Shown here: one piece after another, positions 62,514 through 64,000 of the stretch
Numbering within the stretch: the first letter of the stretch is position 1
Layout of the letters: every line of letters starts with the position of its first letter
Source of the DNA: Chryseobacterium populi
GTDB lineage: Bacteria > Bacteroidota > Bacteroidia > Flavobacteriales > Weeksellaceae
Direction: 5' to 3'
DNA: 64,000 bases
Assembly: GCF_000282115.1 (NCBI RefSeq)
Contig: NZ_AKJY01000050.1
Coordinates: 1-64,000 of the forward strand
The notes under the pieces: model-generated
Databases searched by the model: none
What the model saw: the letters and a program-made list of their open reading frames with translations, nothing else
What the model was told of the DNA's origin: nothing
Program-made: the position numbers and the translations under genes

Positions 62514-63425
62514 TTAGAACAATCCTTCAATGGAAAGATACCTTTCGCCTGTATCATAGTTGACGGTTAATATTTTCGATCCGGCTTTTATTTCAGGTAA
62601 TTTTTTGGCTACTGCAGCTAAAGCGGCTCCTGTTGAAATTCCTACAAAAAGACCTTCTTTTCTGGCAGCATCAACAGCAAAACTAAAAGCTTCGTCTTTA
62701 CCTGTTTTAATGATCTCATCCAAAAGATCCGTATCCAATATGGAGGGAATAAATCCTGCTCCCAACCCCTGTAACGGGTGTGGCCCCGGTTCTCCACCAC
62801 TCAGCACCGGAGACAGATCCGGCTCGACAGCAATCACTTTAATATCCGGAAAGTGTTGTTTTAATACTTTTGCAATCCCTGTGATGTGTCCACCTGTTCC
62901 TACTCCTGTAATGAAATAGTCTAAGCCATCCGGAAAATCTTTCAGAATTTCCTGTGCCGTGGTATCGGTATGGATTTTTACATTGGCCGGATTATCAAAT
63001 TGTTTCGGCACCCATGAGTTTGGAGTTTCTGCTGCCAGCTCATTGGCTTTTTCAATGGCTCCTTTCATTCCTTTCTCTCTCGGAGTCAGCACAAATTCTG
63101 CACCGTAGGTTTCCATAATCTTGCGGCGCTCCACACTCATGCTTTCGGGCATCACCAGAATAAGCTTATAACCTTTCACTGCTGCTACCAAAGAAAGTCC
63201 TATCCCGGTATTTCCGCTTGTAGGCTCAATAATGACACTGTCTTTGTTCAGCAATCCTTTAGCTTCAGCATCTTCAATCATTGCTAATGCAATCCTGTCT
63301 TTGATGCTTCCACCCGGGTTACTTTTTTCTAATTTGATCCAGATCTCATGGCCCGGACTGAAAAGCTTATTAATTTTTACTACCGGAGTATTTCCGATGG
63401 TTTCTAGTGTGTTTTGGAATTTCAT
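62514..63425 (-). CDS. cysK: Cysteine synthase (O-acetylserine sulfhydrylase)
   Basis: A 303-residue PLP enzyme that makes cysteine from O-acetylserine and sulfide. The PLP lysine is Lys42 in [13 protein letters not shown]. Other hallmarks are [14 protein letters not shown], the phosphate-binding [32 protein letters not shown] and [12 protein letters not shown]. The VEPxxSPVLSGG motif fits CysK better than CysM. It lies 26 nt upstream of cobA and directly after the serine acetyltransferase gene, so the two last steps of cysteine synthesis are encoded side by side. Confidence 0.95.
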   Translation of the reverse strand: MKFQNTLETIGNTPVVKINKLFSPGHEIWIKLEKSNPGGSIKDRIALAMIEDAEAKGLLNKDSVIIEPTSGNTGIGLSLVAAVKGYKLILVMPESMSVERRKIMETYGAEFVLTPREKGMKGAIEKANELAAETPNSWVPKQFDNPANVKIHTDTTAQEILKDFPDGLDYFITGVGTGGHITGIAKVLKQHFPDIKVIAVEPDLSPVLSGGEPGPHPLQGLGAGFIPSILDTDLLDEIIKTGKDEAFSFAVDAARKEGLFVGISTGAALAAVAKKLPEIKAGSKILTVNYDTGERYLSIEGLF

Positions 63426-63447
63426 ACCGATTAAATTTTTATTTTTT

Positions 63448-64000
63448 TTATATCACAAAGGTTAAGGACTCAGGTAATGAATTGTTATCCTTAATTTTAA
63501 TTTCACTTTTATTGTAAACCAGGGAATTGGAAGGAACATTTTGTGTAATCCACACATTTCCGCCAATAATGCTTCCCTTTCCTATCGTTGTATTTCCTCC
63601 TAATATGGTTGCCCCGGAATAGATAATGACATGGTCTTCAATATTAGGATGCCTTTTCTGGTTAGCTTTCTTTTTGGAGACATTCAATGCGCCGAGGGTT
63701 ACTCCCTGATAAATTTTCACATGATCCCCTATTACTGAGGTTTCCCCGATCACAATTCCCGTTCCGTGGTCAATGAAAAAGGATTCTCCGATTGATGCTC
63801 CCGGATGAATATCTATTCCTGTTTTACTGTGTGCATATTCTGAAATGACCCGGGGTAATATTTTTATTTCCTGATTCCACAGCTGATGGGATATTCTGTA
63901 TACATAAGTCGCAAAATAGCCCGGATAAGCCAGAAGTATTTCTTCCAGAGAACCGGTTGCCGGATCAAATTCCAGTACCGCTTCTGCATCTATGATCAGT
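63448..64000 (-). CDS. cysE: Serine O-acetyltransferase, 5' end outside the window
   Basis: The frame stays open through base 64000 on the minus strand, so the start lies beyond the window. The left-handed beta-helix is clear: [39 protein letters not shown], then a hexapeptide-repeat series ending [19 protein letters not shown]. The motif HPGASIG followed by IDHGTG with its active-site His matches EpsC/CysE-type enzymes. It acetylates serine to O-acetylserine, the substrate of the neighbouring cysteine synthase. A GTG at 63753 is not the start. Confidence 0.93.
   Translation of the reverse strand, partial: LIIDAEAVLEFDPATGSLEEILLAYPGYFATYVYRISHQLWNQEIKILPRVISEYAHSKTGIDIHPGASIGESFFIDHGTGIVIGETSVIGDHVKIYQGVTLGALNVSKKKANQKRHPNIEDHVIIYSGATILGGNTTIGKGSIIGGNVWITQNVPSNSLVYNKSEIKIKDNNSLPESLTFVI

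Noticed and set aside
1..64000. CRISPR arrays, tRNA or rRNA genes, prophage
   Set aside because: No direct-repeat/spacer pattern, no cloverleaf-like region in the gaps and no phage structural gene set were seen. The tail-fibre-like C-terminus at 38.7-39.1 kb belongs to a secreted host protein.

Overview
The window looks like chromosomal DNA of a Bacteroidota / Flavobacteriia bacterium, most likely Chryseobacterium or a close relative. Reasons: AT-rich sequence, weak Shine-Dalgarno sites, -7 promoter boxes of the Bacteroidetes type TAnnTTTG (three of them with TTG exactly 19 nt upstream), GLPGLI and T9SS C-terminal sorting proteins, an S46 dipeptidyl-peptidase, an alternative complex III operon and a fused siroheme-synthase/TSUP protein. 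Nothing suggests a phage or plasmid. No rRNA, tRNA or CRISPR array was seen.

Layout. 1-4.7 kb: the end of the alternative complex III operon (actB partial, actC, D, E, F), a quinol:cytochrome c oxidoreductase. 4.7-12.2 kb: secreted proteins and lipoproteins, apt, a membrane TPR protein with ribH, an LTA-synthase-like sulfatase and a neutral zinc metallopeptidase. 12.2-17.9 kb: a GLPGLI protein, then the Suf iron-sulfur assembly genes (A-type carrier, sufB, sufC, sufD). A ~640-bp cassette with nested inverted repeats around a PD-(D/E)XK-like GxxExxY gene sits between sufB and sufC. 18-25.6 kb: DUF3078, rhomboid protease, dprA, glutamate dehydrogenase, DUF1801, a low-complexity secreted protein, a YkgJ Cys-cluster protein, a Kir-type K+ channel and a truncated haemoglobin. 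25.6-35 kb: minus-strand genes for Ca2+/H+ exchange, an unknown three-gene envelope operon, and hflX-DUF4919-antiporter-AlkD. 35-44.5 kb: an orphan LytTR regulator with a substituted phosphoacceptor, a three-gene secreted-protein operon, a META lipoprotein, a DPP7-type S46 peptidase, a YdeI/DUF1905 protein, a secreted protein and a Crp/Fnr regulator. 44.6-49.6 kb: an orphan adenylation-thiolation-reductase enzyme and the comM-like ATPase. 49.8-53.5 kb: a T9SS substrate, an ECF sigma factor overlapping a membrane-anchored outer-membrane-barrel fusion, and a small lipoprotein. 53.7-64 kb: a minus-strand assimilatory sulfur operon.

How genes work together. The sulfur operon reads serine acetyltransferase, cysteine synthase, uroporphyrinogen-III methyltransferase, sulfite reductase flavoprotein and haemoprotein, TonB-dependent receptor, then a siroheme-synthase/TSUP fusion. 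It makes siroheme, reduces sulfite and builds cysteine. A tiny ORF with 6 Cys/Met among 13 residues lies just upstream of the TonB receptor gene and could be a sulfur-amino-acid-sensing leader.

Best candidates for undescribed biology: (1) the nested-inverted-repeat GxxExxY cassette inside the suf operon; (2) the Cys/Met-rich leader ORF; (3) the ECF sigma factor paired with a protein that seems to span from cytoplasm to outer membrane; (4) the orphan ATR enzyme; (5) the unknown three-gene envelope operon at 27-31 kb.
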